Shown here: positions 28,915-38,141 of the stretch, piece by piece | How positions within the stretch are numbered: position 1 is the first letter of the stretch | How the letters are laid out: each line of letters opens with the position of its first letter | Assembly: GCF_031085165.1 (NCBI RefSeq) | Contig: NZ_JAVHTY010000002.1 | Span: 434,001-498,000, forward strand | From: Pseudomonas sp. 102515 | GTDB taxonomy: Bacteria > Pseudomonadota > Gammaproteobacteria > Pseudomonadales > Pseudomonadaceae | Direction: 5' to 3' | DNA: 64,000 bases | Notes under the pieces: generated by a model | Database searches by the model: none | What the model saw: only the letters and a program-made list of their open reading frames with translations | What the model was told of the DNA's origin: nothing | Translations under genes and position numbers: made by a program

Positions 28915-29193
28915 GTAATACCACCCCTATAGTATTTTGCGTCTTAGTGGCTTCCTTCCTGTTCGGAGCGTGGGTATTCAGGACCTGAGGCAGGTAGCGC
29001 TCCAGTAGCTCGCACCAGGGCGAAGCCGGACCAGAGTGCGAATGTAAAGGCCGCCGTCAAGGTGCGGGCTGGAAACTGTCGCCTGCATCTCACCTCCGGG
29101 GGCGAACGTCACGGCGGCTGGCCGCTGCGATTAGGATGACGGCAAAGCCACGGCGAAATCCGCCCGTCCGGTTCAACCTCACGAGGAGAGCTG
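28915..29193. other. Intergenic region with no gene found
   Basis: 279 bases between the HNH-type gene and the cytochrome operon. There is a short repeat AATAC...GTATT at 28917-28936 and a hydrophobic but start-less reading frame to 28988. No RNA gene or clear promoter was recognised; the promoter of the following operon must lie here or close by. Confidence 0.4.
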
Positions 29194-30420
29194 ATGAGAT
29201 CCCTGGCCCTGCCCCTGCTGGCGGGGATGCTGCTTCTGTCCAACACCGCGCTGGTCCGCGCCGACGAGGCGACCCTGACGCGGGGCGAATATTTGACCCG
29301 CCTCGGCAACTGCCAGGGCTGCCATACCCGTCCCGATGGCGCGCCCTTAGCCGGTGGCGTCGCCTTCGAGACGCCTTTCGGGCGTCTCTATTCGAGCAAC
29401 ATCACCCCGGATCGCGAGCATGGGCTGGGTGACTGGACGGCGGACGAGTTTCGCCGGGCCTTGCACGAAGGCCTCGGGCGCGAGGGTGAGCAGCTCTATC
29501 CCGCCTTTCCCTATACGGCCTTTACCCGCTTGAGCGACGAGGATGTCGCGGCCATCTTCGCCTATCTGCAGGTCCAGCGCCCCGTACCCTATGCCCCGCC
29601 AGCCAACGCGCTGCGCTTTCCCTTCGATCAGCGCGCGCTGATCCGGGGCTGGAAGTGGCTCAATTTCACGCCGGGTCCGTTACCAAGGACGGCCGAGGCT
29701 CAGGTGGCGCGGGGCGCCTACCTGGCGGAGGCGGTGGGACACTGCCAGGAGTGCCATACGCCGCGGACCTGGAACCAGGGTCTCGACAACGGCCGGGCCT
29801 ATGCCGGCGCGACCCAGCAGGGCTGGACCGCCTGGAATCTCACCGCGGATCCCCGCGGCCTCGGCGGCTGGAGCGATGCCAAGCTCGCCAGCTATCTGCG
29901 CGAAGGGCATCAGCGCGGCGAAGCCGTGGCGGCGGGGCCCATGGCCGAGGTGGTGAGTGGTGGTACCCGCCATCTGAACGATGCGGACCTCGGCGCCCTG
30001 ATCGCCTATCTGCGGACCCTGCCGGCGCAGCCCGGAGCGGTGCCGGCGCGGGCCGAGGTGCAGCCGCCCGGGGAGGCCGGGCCGCTCACCGCCGCCGAGG
30101 CGGAAAGCGCGGCCTTGCTGCAATCCGCCTGCGCCAGCTGTCATGCCCCGGACGACCGGGGGCCGGCCGGTCCCTATCCGCGCTCCTTCAGCAACTATTC
30201 GACGGTGCGCGATCCCGCGGGGACCAACCTGGTGCGCGTCCTGCTCGACGGCCTCGATCGCCAGGGGCGGACCGAGCACGCCTTCATGCCAGCCTATCGG
30301 GACTTGCTCGACGATCAGCAACTGGCCGATCTGGCCACCTACATCGGCCGCCGCTTTGGCGGTCACGCCGCCGACATCCGTCCTGCGGACGTGGCGGCCG
30401 CGCGCGAAGGAGAGAAATAG
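29194..30420 (+). CDS. Periplasmic/membrane-bound tri-haem cytochrome c
   Basis: 408 residues with a Sec signal (ending near LVRADEA) and three CxxCH haem sites: CQGCH (about residue 43), CQECH (about 184) and CASCH (about 315). The layout is that of alcohol/aldehyde dehydrogenase cytochrome c subunits. Its stop lies two bases before the 2Fe-2S subunit gene, so it most likely receives electrons from the molybdenum hydroxylase and passes them to the respiratory chain (inference from operon). Confidence 0.93.
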   Translation: MRSLALPLLAGMLLLSNTALVRADEATLTRGEYLTRLGNCQGCHTRPDGAPLAGGVAFETPFGRLYSSNITPDREHGLGDWTADEFRRALHEGLGREGEQLYPAFPYTAFTRLSDEDVAAIFAYLQVQRPVPYAPPANALRFPFDQRALIRGWKWLNFTPGPLPRTAEAQVARGAYLAEAVGHCQECHTPRTWNQGLDNGRAYAGATQQGWTAWNLTADPRGLGGWSDAKLASYLREGHQRGEAVAAGPMAEVVSGGTRHLNDADLGALIAYLRTLPAQPGAVPARAEVQPPGEAGPLTAAEAESAALLQSACASCHAPDDRGPAGPYPRSFSNYSTVRDPAGTNLVRVLLDGLDRQGRTEHAFMPAYRDLLDDQQLADLATYIGRRFGGHAADIRPADVAAAREGEK

Positions 30421-30422
30421 CG

Positions 30423-30905
30423 GTGGCGGCCATCGAATTGAAGGTCAATGGCGAGCAGCGACAACTCGACGTCGATCCACGCATGCCTCTGCTGGACGCC
30501 CTGCGCGACGAGCTGGGCCTCAAGGGGCCGAAATTCGGCTGCGGATTGGGCGAGTGTGGCGCCTGTACGGTGCTGGCGGATGGCAAGCCAGTACGCGCCT
30601 GCCTGTTGCCGGCAGTGTCCTTCGTCGGTCGTGAGGTGTTGACCCTGGAAGGCCTGGGTACGCCTGAGGCGCCGCACGCGCTGCAACGGGCCTTTATCGA
30701 AGAGCAGGCGGCGCAGTGCGGCTATTGCATCCCCGGCATGGTGATGACCGCGCGCGCTCTGCTCGAGCGCGTGCCCGATCCCAGCGACGCGCAGATCCGC
30801 CAGGCGCTGGCGGCCAATTTCTGCGGCTGCGGGACCCACTATCGCATCCTGCGTGCGGTCAAGCGGGCGGCGGTGCTCCTGCGCGACGGGCAGGCTCCGG
30901 CATGA
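30423..30905 (+). CDS. 2Fe-2S subunit of a xanthine oxidase-family molybdenum hydroxylase
   Basis: 160 residues, GTG start. N-terminal plant-ferredoxin-type cluster (FGCGLGECGACTVL ... CLLP) and C-terminal helical cluster domain with QCGYCIPGMVM and FCGCGTHYRIL, as in isoquinoline 1-oxidoreductase alpha and related subunits. No signal peptide, so export would have to occur together with the Tat-signalled large subunit. Overlaps the next gene by 4 bases (ATGA). Confidence 0.94.
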   Translation: MAAIELKVNGEQRQLDVDPRMPLLDALRDELGLKGPKFGCGLGECGACTVLADGKPVRACLLPAVSFVGREVLTLEGLGTPEAPHALQRAFIEEQAAQCGYCIPGMVMTARALLERVPDPSDAQIRQALAANFCGCGTHYRILRAVKRAAVLLRDGQAPA

Positions 30906-33148
30906 CGCTGTCGCGACGTGCCTTTCTCGGCGGCAGCGCAGTGCTGCTGCTGGGCTTCAGCCTGCAGCGACCGATCGCCGCCCAGGTGCTGCCTGTACCG
31001 GCTGACCCGGCGGACCTGGCCAAGACCCTCGATCAGCGCCAACTGGATGCCTGGCTGGCGGTGGATACCCAGGGCCAGGTCACCGTCTACAGCGGCAAGG
31101 TGGAACTGGGCACCGGGGTCAGCACGGCGCTGCGGCAGATCGTGGCCGAGGAGCTCTGCGTAGCCTTTGCCGCCACCCGGCTGATCCAGGGCGATACCCG
31201 GCTGACGCCCGACCAGGGCATCACCGCCGGCAGCAAGAGTTTGCAGGTGGGCGGTGCCCTGTTGCGCAAGGCCGCCGCCAGCGCGCGGCAATTCCTGTTC
31301 CTGGAGGGATCGCGGCGCCTGGGACTGGACCTGGCGGTGGTGGACACCGTGGATGGCCGGGTGGTCTATCGCGGCGATCCCACCGGGCGCTTTGTCTCCT
31401 ATGGCGAGCTGGTGGGCGGGCGACCGCTGGGGCGGCTGGTCAACCAGGCGGTGCGTACCCGCGCTGTCAAGGACTATCGCCTGGTCGGGACCTCGGTGCC
31501 GCGCGAGGACATTCCCGCCAAGCTGTTCGGCAGCTTTGATTACGTCCACGACCTGCGGCTGCCCGGCATGCTGCACGGTTGCGTGGTGCGGCCGCCCTGC
31601 ATCGGCTCGGCGCGGTTGGCGGGGGTGAGCCTGCGCGGTATCGATGCCAGTGCGCTGCCGGCCGGTGCTCAGCTGGTATACGAAGGCGCCTTTGTCGCGG
31701 TGGTGGCCGAGCAGCCCTGGCTGGCGCGCCAGGGCGCGGCGGCGCTGCGGGTGGACTGGAGCCTGGTGCCGGACCTGCCGCTGCCGGGCGAACTCTATAC
31801 CCGGCTGGAAGCCAAGGCCGGACCGGCCGACATCCAGCAGGAGGCCGGTGACGTCGAGGGCGAATTGGCGAATGCCGCACAGCGACTGGACGCCGAGTAT
31901 CGCTGGCCCTATCAGAATCACGATTCCATCGGTCCCTCCTGCGCGGTGGCGGACGTGCGTGCCGACGGCGCCACCGTCTGGAGCGGTACCCAGGGCGTCT
32001 ATCAGCTCCGGGCGGCGCTGGCGGATCTGCTGGCACTGCCGGAAGACCGCATCCATGTCATCTACCAGCAGGCCTCGGGTTGCTATGGCCATAACGGCGC
32101 CGATGACGCGGCGGCCGATGCGGCGCTGCTCTCCAAGCTGTGCGGCCGTCCGGTGCGGGTGCAATGGAGTCGCGCCGACGAACACGGCTGGAATCCCAAG
32201 GGACCGGCCATGCTGATGCGCCTGGCAGGCGGCCTGAGTGCGGCCGGCGATCTGCTGGCCTGGCGCTTCGCCAACTGGACGCCCACCCACCTGACCCGGC
32301 CCAACGGCCAGACCGGCAAGGCGGCCTTGCTCGCCGGGCAGCTGGCCTACAACCTGCCGCTCAAGGGTGGGCGGGGCGGCGGCAATCGCAATGCGCCGCT
32401 GGACTACGACCTGCTCAATGTCCAGGTGGCGACCCACTGTCTGGAAGCCGGGGATTCGCCGCTGCGACCCTCGGCTCTGCGCGCCCTGGGGGCGGTCGGC
32501 AACACCTTCGCCAACGAATCCTTCATGGACGAGCTGGCTCTGGCGGCCGGGGTCGAGCCGCTGGAGTTCCGCCTGCGCTATCTGCAGGATCCTCGTGCGC
32601 GGGCGGTGCTGCAGGCCGCCACCGCCAAGGCCGGTTGGCAACCTCCGGCCAGGCAGGAAAAGGCATGGGACGGCGCCCTGGCGAAAGGGCAAGGCCTGGC
32701 TTTCCTGCGCTACGAAAACGAGAACGCCTATGTGGCCGCGGTGGTCGAGGTGGCGGTGAGCGAGGCCACGGGGATCCGGGTCACCCACGTGGTGGTGGCC
32801 CATGACTGCGGTCTGATCGTCAATCCGGATGGCCTGCGCAATCAGCTGGAAGGCTGCGTGGTGCAAGGCATCGCCCGGACCCTCAAGCAGGCGGTGCGCT
32901 TCGATCAGCAGGGGGTGACCAGCCTGGAGTGGGGCGCCTATCCGCCGCTGACCTTCACCGAATTGCCCGAGCTGGAACTGGAGCTGATCGATCGGCCGGA
33001 AGAACCGGCGGTGGGTGCCGGGGAGGCCACCACCGCCGCCATCCCCGCCGCCATCGCCAATGCCGTGGCGGCGGCGACCGGTCTGCGCCTACGCGAGGTG
33101 CCCCTGAATCGTGAGCGCCTGCGTGAGGCGCTGGCCGCCCGTCGCTAG
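30902..33148 (+). CDS. Molybdopterin-binding subunit of a xanthine oxidase-family hydroxylase
   Basis: 748 residues. A Tat signal is visible at the N-terminus (SRRAFLGGSAVLLLG). The Mo-cofactor domain carries ASGCYGHNGADDAAAD and the C-terminal GAGEATTAAIPAAIANA block, whose glutamate (Glu708) is the expected catalytic base. No FAD subunit is encoded, which with the cytochrome partner matches periplasmic aldehyde or isoquinoline oxidoreductases. Substrate unknown; an aldehyde or N-heterocycle is likely. The end overlaps the convergent DedA gene by 4 bases. Confidence 0.93.
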   Translation: MTLSRRAFLGGSAVLLLGFSLQRPIAAQVLPVPADPADLAKTLDQRQLDAWLAVDTQGQVTVYSGKVELGTGVSTALRQIVAEELCVAFAATRLIQGDTRLTPDQGITAGSKSLQVGGALLRKAAASARQFLFLEGSRRLGLDLAVVDTVDGRVVYRGDPTGRFVSYGELVGGRPLGRLVNQAVRTRAVKDYRLVGTSVPREDIPAKLFGSFDYVHDLRLPGMLHGCVVRPPCIGSARLAGVSLRGIDASALPAGAQLVYEGAFVAVVAEQPWLARQGAAALRVDWSLVPDLPLPGELYTRLEAKAGPADIQQEAGDVEGELANAAQRLDAEYRWPYQNHDSIGPSCAVADVRADGATVWSGTQGVYQLRAALADLLALPEDRIHVIYQQASGCYGHNGADDAAADAALLSKLCGRPVRVQWSRADEHGWNPKGPAMLMRLAGGLSAAGDLLAWRFANWTPTHLTRPNGQTGKAALLAGQLAYNLPLKGGRGGGNRNAPLDYDLLNVQVATHCLEAGDSPLRPSALRALGAVGNTFANESFMDELALAAGVEPLEFRLRYLQDPRARAVLQAATAKAGWQPPARQEKAWDGALAKGQGLAFLRYENENAYVAAVVEVAVSEATGIRVTHVVVAHDCGLIVNPDGLRNQLEGCVVQGIARTLKQAVRFDQQGVTSLEWGAYPPLTFTELPELELELIDRPEEPAVGAGEATTAAIPAAIANAVAAATGLRLREVPLNRERLREALAARR

Positions 33149-33762
33149 GCGCGTTTCAGCCGCTGCTTGAAGAACAGCACGGCGCCGGCGCCGAGCAAGG
33201 CGACGACCGCTACCCCGATCCAGAGGGGTTCGTTGCCGGCAAAGCTGAAGTGGTTGGCGCCCTTGGCCGCCAGGTAGCCCGGACCCATCATCAGGGGTGC
33301 CCAGACGATGGCCGACAGTACGTTGGCCGACTGGAAGCGCAACTGGTTCATCGCCATCATCCCGGCCACCAGGGGCACGGTGTTGCGGATCATGGTCAGG
33401 AAACGCCCGCCGAATACCGCGAAGAAGCCATAGCGGCGGAAGAACAGCCTCGTCCTGGCCACCTGCTTGCGATAGCGGCGAAAGGGTGGACGGTGGACGA
33501 TGCTGGGACCGAGCCAGCGACCGATGAGGTAGGAGCAGATGTCGCCGAGGATGGCGCCAATGATAGCAGCCAGCACCAGCGGCACCGGCGAGAGCACCCC
33601 GGAGCCGGCCAGGCCGCCGACCACCAGCAGCAGGGCCGTGGCCGGAATGAAGACGCCCAGCAGCACCAGAGACTCGCCAAAGGCGAGCAGGCCGACGAGC
33701 AGCGGTGCCCAGGCCTGGTGGGTTTCGATAAAGCCAAGCAGCGATTGCGTCAGGGATTCCAT
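33145..33762 (-). CDS. DedA-family membrane protein
   Basis: 205 residues with four to five hydrophobic segments. Family motifs: FGESLVLLGVFIPAT, GAILGDICSYLIGR and the arginine-bearing FGGRFLTMIRNTVPLVAG. DedA/VTT proteins are linked to membrane lipid recycling, including undecaprenyl phosphate transport for some. The tail has a basic end KQRLKRA. Convergent with the Mo hydroxylase gene with overlapping stops. Confidence 0.93.
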   Translation of the reverse strand: MESLTQSLLGFIETHQAWAPLLVGLLAFGESLVLLGVFIPATALLLVVGGLAGSGVLSPVPLVLAAIIGAILGDICSYLIGRWLGPSIVHRPPFRRYRKQVARTRLFFRRYGFFAVFGGRFLTMIRNTVPLVAGMMAMNQLRFQSANVLSAIVWAPLMMGPGYLAAKGANHFSFAGNEPLWIGVAVVALLGAGAVLFFKQRLKRA

Positions 33763-33893
33763 GGGAGGCCACTCTTGCCGAAAGTCCTAAGACTACGCGG
33801 CACCTGCGGCCTGCCAGCCGTTTCAACAGCTTGAATCAATTTCCATTGCTGGAAGTGCGCGGGAGCGCGCATCGGCGCCCCCGACTGGACGCC

Positions 33894-34727
33894 TCAGCTT
33901 TTCGCCAGGGCGTCCTGAGCGGACTGCCAGCGCAGTGCGTGGCGCTCGCCGACGACGAAACGATCGCCCTGGAAGTCCCAGCGTTCCACGTCCACGGTCT
34001 TTTCCGCCCCTTCGCCGACCAGCAGGCGGTTGAAGGAGTTGGGCGAGGTGCCGCGCACGCGAGAGGAGAGGGCGGTACCGGCCTGGACGATCCAGACCTC
34101 ACGGGGCAGGGTGGGGTACTGGCGACTGAGCGGCAGCACATAGGGCAGGTGGATATGCCCGCCCATCACCAGATCCAGCCCGGCGTCGGCCCAGGTAGCC
34201 AGGGCGTGATCGGCATTGTGCTGCAGATTGCTCAGGTCACTGAGTTCGAGGGCGCCGAAGGGCTGGTGGGCGATGACGATGCGCAGCTTGCCCGGGCCGG
34301 CGCGGCGTAGGCGCTGGGCCACACGCTCGATCTGCCCGGTGCTTACCGCGCCATCCTTGTGGCGTTGCGGGGCGGTCGTGTTGAGCCCGACCAGCAACAG
34401 CTCGTCGTTTTCGAAACTGGGCTCCAGATCCTGGCCGAAATGGCGGCGATAGTTGCCATAGGGCGTCAGGAAACGCGCGAAGACGTTGTACAGCGGCAGG
34501 TCGTGATTGCCCGGGATCACCAGGGTTCGCGGAATGCCATGGCTTTCCAGGCGTTCGACGAAGGTCTTGGCGGCGGCGAATTGTTCACGCCGAGCGCGCT
34601 GGGTGATGTCCCCGGAGAGGATGAGGACATCGGCGCCGTGTTCGCGGACATGGGCTTCCAAGGCCGCGACCACGGCGGGTTGCTCGGTGCCGAAGTGGGT
34701 ATCGGAGATTTGCAGGAGGGTCGTCAT
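33894..34727 (-). CDS. Metallophosphoesterase (CpdA/Icc-like class III)
   Basis: 277 residues. The five metal-binding blocks are present in order: DTHFG, SGDITQ, GNHDLP, AHQPFG and GGHIHLPY. This is the calcineurin-like fold of cyclic-nucleotide phosphodiesterases, but the substrate cannot be told from sequence. It stands alone between the DedA gene and yggL. Confidence 0.92.
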   Translation of the reverse strand: MTTLLQISDTHFGTEQPAVVAALEAHVREHGADVLILSGDITQRARREQFAAAKTFVERLESHGIPRTLVIPGNHDLPLYNVFARFLTPYGNYRRHFGQDLEPSFENDELLLVGLNTTAPQRHKDGAVSTGQIERVAQRLRRAGPGKLRIVIAHQPFGALELSDLSNLQHNADHALATWADAGLDLVMGGHIHLPYVLPLSRQYPTLPREVWIVQAGTALSSRVRGTSPNSFNRLLVGEGAEKTVDVERWDFQGDRFVVGERHALRWQSAQDALAKS

Positions 34728-34877
34728 GAGGACCTGGTTTCCAACGGATTCCCCTTTACGACCGCAACGGGCGCCAAGCTATCCGGCGAGGGTTAGTCAG
34801 CGGCTTTTCCAAGGCTCGCGTGCTGGAGCCAAACAAGGCCTGGGCGGCCCCACGAAAATAGCCGAGGAAGCGGATCA

Positions 34878-34903
34878 ACCCCGCGCCTTTATTCCCGCGG
34901 GGT
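34878..34903. repeat. GC-rich inverted repeat in the yggL-phosphoesterase gap
   Basis: ACCCCGCG (34878-34885) and CGCGGGGT (34896-34903) with a 10-nt loop. It lies downstream of yggL but lacks a T run; possible weak terminator. Nothing else was seen in the 270-bp gap. Confidence 0.4.
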
Positions 34904-34997
34904 CAATAGGCATTCCGACGGGGCCGCCAGGTCGGGCTGGCGAACCAGGCCATTTTCAACGCCGTTTGGCCGACGCGCACCAGCCTTGGAGAGGCTC

Positions 34998-35366
34998 TTA
35001 GACTTCGCCGTCGTGGTGCCAGGCGTCATGCAGCTCGGAGGCATTGGCTTCGCCGACTTCGGCGCGGGCCTTGAGCCAGTCCAGCAGGGCGGTACGGTCT
35101 TCCTCGGTGGGCGAGGTGTAGCGCTTGTTGGCCATAATGGTGCCTTCGACCCAGGCGTTGTCGAAGCCGCCGATGTAGTCCAGCGTGCGCTCTTCGACGT
35201 AGTCGATGAAATCGCCCAGGAAGGTGTCCAGATCGTCTTCGCTGAGTTCGTTCTTGAAGCTCACCTTGATTTCGAAGGCCAGTTCCTGGAATTCGCCCAG
35301 GTACTGCTTCTTGCGCAGGCGACGCTTCATGCGGCTCAAACGGGGATCTTGGTTGGTATCGGTCAT
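34998..35366 (-). CDS. yggL: YggL family 50S ribosome-binding protein
   Basis: 122 residues. The start MTDTNQDPRLSRMKRRLRKKQYLGEF at 35366 matches the YggL family; the frame is open upstream to 35429 but that part is not family-like. Typical motifs: RLRKKQYLGEFQE, the acidic LSEDDLDTFLGDFIDYVEE and the end WHHDGE. YggL associates with the large ribosomal subunit; its role is not fully known. Confidence 0.93.
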   Translation of the reverse strand: MTDTNQDPRLSRMKRRLRKKQYLGEFQELAFEIKVSFKNELSEDDLDTFLGDFIDYVEERTLDYIGGFDNAWVEGTIMANKRYTSPTEEDRTALLDWLKARAEVGEANASELHDAWHHDGEV

Positions 35367-35504
35367 GGCGAAGGCCTGGATATCGATTAAAGGGCGGGCA
35401 TTATCCCTGGCGTCGACGGGTAATGCCAATGCCGACCGCTCCAGCGGTGGGGCGGCCGGGCCGTTTTGCCTGCGACCGGAGCGCGCAGTAGCGGAAAGAC
35501 CTGC

Positions 35505-35834
35505 TCAGGCCGCCATGGCCGCGCAGGCATCGGCGCAGGCTTCGCAGGCCCGAGCGCAGGCCTGGCAGTGATCGGCCTTGTGCTTGCCGCATTCGGCGGC
35601 GCAGGCGCGACAGGTGGCCAGGCACAGAGCGCAGGCTTCGGCGATGCGGTCGCTATTGCGCTGCATGAAGGTGGCGGCCAGGCGGCAGGCATCGGCGCAG
35701 TCGCGGTCCAGGCGGACGCAGTCGCGCATCATGTCCAGATTGGCTTCGCCCAGGCAGGCGCTGGCACAGGTTTCACAAGCGGCGGCGCAATCGAGACAGG
35801 CCTTGATACAGGCGGCGAGGGTGGCATCGTTCAT
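35505..35834 (-). CDS. Four-helix-bundle copper-storage-type protein (Csp/DUF326)
   Basis: 109 residues containing 19 cysteines in repeated CxxC and CxxxC spacing (for example CIKACLDCAAAC and CALCLATCRACAAEC) plus histidines near the C-terminus (GKHKADHCQAC). This is the pattern of Csp proteins, tetramers that hold many Cu(I) ions inside each helical bundle. There is no signal or Tat sequence, so it resembles the cytosolic Csp3 type. AGGAG precedes the ATG. No copper exporter or CueR gene is next to it. Confidence 0.92.
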   Translation of the reverse strand: MNDATLAACIKACLDCAAACETCASACLGEANLDMMRDCVRLDRDCADACRLAATFMQRNSDRIAEACALCLATCRACAAECGKHKADHCQACARACEACADACAAMAA

Positions 35835-35906
35835 CCGGTAGCTCCTGGGGAGGGGTGCCTAGGATGGACCCGTCCGCTCGACGCCAAGTTCGGGTGGTGC
35901 GATCGA

Positions 35907-35935
35907 TTGACGCTCCCCTGGCTAGTCCGTACCCT
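35907..35935 (+). promoter_or_regulatory. Candidate sigma-70 promoter of the cob operon
   Basis: TTGACG (35907-35912), 17 bases, TACCCT (35930-35935), immediately upstream of the riboswitch. The -10 box is weak. Confidence 0.4.
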
Positions 35936-36115
35936 GCGGCCTTGCACGTGGTGCCCCGCCTGGAGCGGGGTGAAACAGGGAAGCCGGTCGAGCCGGCGCT
36001 GCCCCCGCAACGGTAGTTGAGCAGTAGCTGCGCGATGCCCACTGGCCCTGGCCGGGAAGGGGCGCAGCGGATGCCCCAGGGCATCGGCTCACCAGCCCGG
36101 AGACCGGCCACGCTT
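35936..36115 (+). promoter_or_regulatory. Cobalamin (B12) riboswitch
   Basis: The diagnostic B12 box AGCCCGGAGACCGGCC is exact at 36094-36109. Upstream are the conserved segments GGTGAAACAGGGAAGCCGGT (core from about 35969) and GCTGCCCCCGCAACGG (35998-36013), with a GCCCCGC / GCGGGGT stem at the 5' side. It precedes cobO by about 110 bases and should switch off the biosynthetic operon when adenosylcobalamin is plentiful. Boundaries are approximate. Confidence 0.95.
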
Positions 36116-36222
36116 GCGTTCATCTCGGCGATGCGGAGGGCGTCGCGCGGCGTCGCCACCTGCCTTGCGCGGGCGGCGTCTCTGCCCATTTCTCCGCCGC
36201 GCCCGCACCCGGAGAACCATCC

Positions 36223-36849
36223 ATGACCGACACCCCCGATTCGACCAGCCCCGAGCGTGACGAGCGCCACCGCGCGCGCATGGTGCGCAAGAAGGCGGTG
36301 ATCGATGCCCGCATCGCCGAAGCCCAGGACGAGCGCGGGCTGCTGCTGGTGCATACCGGCATCGGCAAGGGCAAGAGCAGCTCCGCCTTCGGCATGGCAG
36401 CGCGCGCCCTCGGCCACGGCATGAAGGTGGGCGTGGTGCAGTTCATCAAGGGCCGCCGCGACACCGGCGAGCAACTCTTCTTCAAGCGCTTCCCGGACGA
36501 GGTGCGCTACCACGTCATGGGCGAGGGTTTTACCTGGGACACCCAGGACCGGGCCCGCGACCTGCAGTCGGCTGCCGCGGCCTGGGCGGTGGCGGTCGAG
36601 CTGCTGCGCGATCCGGCCATCGGCCTGGTGCTGCTGGACGAACTCAACATCGCCTTCAAGCACGGCTATCTGGAGGTCGACCAGGTGCTGGCCGATCTGG
36701 CCGGGCGTCCGGCCCATCAGCACGTGGTGGTGACGGGCCGCGGTGCGCCGCCGGCGCTGGTCGAGGCCGCCGATACCGTGACCGACATGAGCCTGGTCAA
36801 GCACGCCTTCCAGGCCGGCGTCCGCGCCCAGCAGGGCATCGAATGGTAG
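36223..36849 (+). CDS. cobO: Cob(I)yrinic acid a,c-diamide adenosyltransferase
   Basis: Adds the 5'-deoxyadenosyl group to cobalt(I) corrinoids. 208 residues: P-loop variant GIGKGKSSSAFG (about 46-57), VQFIKGRRDTGE, GFTWDT and LLDELNIAFK. CobO/BtuR/CobA family length. First gene of the operon, after the riboswitch; overlaps cobB by 7 bases. Confidence 0.97.
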   Translation: MTDTPDSTSPERDERHRARMVRKKAVIDARIAEAQDERGLLLVHTGIGKGKSSSAFGMAARALGHGMKVGVVQFIKGRRDTGEQLFFKRFPDEVRYHVMGEGFTWDTQDRARDLQSAAAAWAVAVELLRDPAIGLVLLDELNIAFKHGYLEVDQVLADLAGRPAHQHVVVTGRGAPPALVEAADTVTDMSLVKHAFQAGVRAQQGIEW

Positions 36850-38141
36850 GGGCGGCGCGGCACTGCCCGGCGCTGCTGATCGCCGCCCCGGCGTCCGGTC
36901 AGGGCAAGACCAGCGTCACCGCCGCCCTGGCCCGGCTGCATGCCCGCCAGGGGCGGCGGGTACGGGTGTTCAAGTGCGGTCCGGACTTTCTCGATCCGAT
37001 GATCCTGGCCCGCGCCAGCGGCGCGCCGGTCTACCAGCTCGATCTGTGGATGATCGGCGAGGCCGAGAGTCGCCGCCTGCTGTGGGAAGCGGCGGGGGAG
37101 GCGGATCTCATCCTTATCGAAGGCGTCATGGGCCTGTTCGACGGCCAACCCTCGGCCGCCGACCTGGCCGAGCGCTTTGGCGTACCGGTGCTGGGCGTGA
37201 TCGACGCCGCCGGCCTGGCGCAGACCTTTGGCGCCCTGGCCTATGGCCTCGCCCATTACCGGCCGAGCCTGCCCTTCGCCGGGGTGCTGGCCAATCGCAG
37301 CGGCAGTCCGCGGCAGACCCAGCTGATCCGTGGCAGCCTGCCGGCGGGCATGACCTTCTTCGGCAGTCTGCCGCGCGATGCCGGCATCGAGTTGCCCAGT
37401 CGTCACCTGGGGTTGATCCAGGCCGACGAGGTCACCGACCTGGATCGTCGTCTGGACATGGCGGCCGATGCCCTGGGCGCCAGTTCCGCCATCGAATTGC
37501 CGTCGCCGGTGGCCTTTGCCGCACCGGAACCGACCGTGGTCGAACCGCTGCTGGCGGGGGTACGGATCGGTGTGGCCCGGGATGCGGCGCTGGCGTTCAT
37601 CTACCAGGCCAATCTGGATCTGCTGCGCGCCCTGGGCGCCGAGCTGCAGTTCTTTTCCGTGCTGGCCGATACGGCGCTGCCAGAGGTGGACAGCCTCTAT
37701 CTCCCGGGCGGCTATCCCGAGCTGCACCTGCAGACGCTGTCCAACAACCTGGGCATGCGCGCGGCCATCCGCGCCCACCACGCGGCCGGCAAGCCGATCC
37801 TCGCCGAGTGCGGCGGCATGCTCTATCTGCTCGACGAACTGACCGACAAGGCCGGCGAATCCGCCAGCCTGCTCGGACTGCTGCCGGGCAGCGCGCGGAT
37901 GCAGGCGCGCCTCACCGCCCTGGCCTTGCAGTCGGTGGACTTCGAGCAGGGCACCCTGCGCGGCCACACCTATCACCACTCGGCCCTGGAGTCGCCCGAG
38001 GTGCCCTGGGCGCGCGGGCTGTGTCCCAACGGCAAGGCGGTGGCCGAGGCGGTCTACCGCGACGGTCGCCTCACCGCCAGCTATATTCACTTCTACATGC
38101 CGTCGGCACCCGCCGCGGCCGCCGCGATGCTCAAGCCGTGA
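36843..38141 (+). CDS. cobB: Cobyrinate a,c-diamide synthase
   Basis: ATP- and glutamine-dependent amidation of cobyrinic acid at positions a and c. 432 residues: N-terminal dethiobiotin-synthetase-like domain ([25 protein letters not shown]) and C-terminal glutamine amidotransferase domain with catalytic cysteine in [11 protein letters not shown] and histidine in SYIHFYMPS. Overlaps cobO and bluB (GTGA). Confidence 0.96.
   Translation: MVGAARHCPALLIAAPASGQGKTSVTAALARLHARQGRRVRVFKCGPDFLDPMILARASGAPVYQLDLWMIGEAESRRLLWEAAGEADLILIEGVMGLFDGQPSAADLAERFGVPVLGVIDAAGLAQTFGALAYGLAHYRPSLPFAGVLANRSGSPRQTQLIRGSLPAGMTFFGSLPRDAGIELPSRHLGLIQADEVTDLDRRLDMAADALGASSAIELPSPVAFAAPEPTVVEPLLAGVRIGVARDAALAFIYQANLDLLRALGAELQFFSVLADTALPEVDSLYLPGGYPELHLQTLSNNLGMRAAIRAHHAAGKPILAECGGMLYLLDELTDKAGESASLLGLLPGSARMQARLTALALQSVDFEQGTLRGHTYHHSALESPEVPWARGLCPNGKAVAEAVYRDGRLTASYIHFYMPSAPAAAAAMLKP

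Noticed and set aside
28920-28988. Short hydrophobic frame (ending FGAWVFRT) that might be a CydX-like small protein
   Set aside because: No ATG and no ribosome site; only a GTG leaving about 13 residues; no oxidase genes adjacent.
30839-32866. A 675-codon minus-strand frame
   Set aside because: Antisense shadow of the Mo subunit gene; Q/H/R-rich, no start context.
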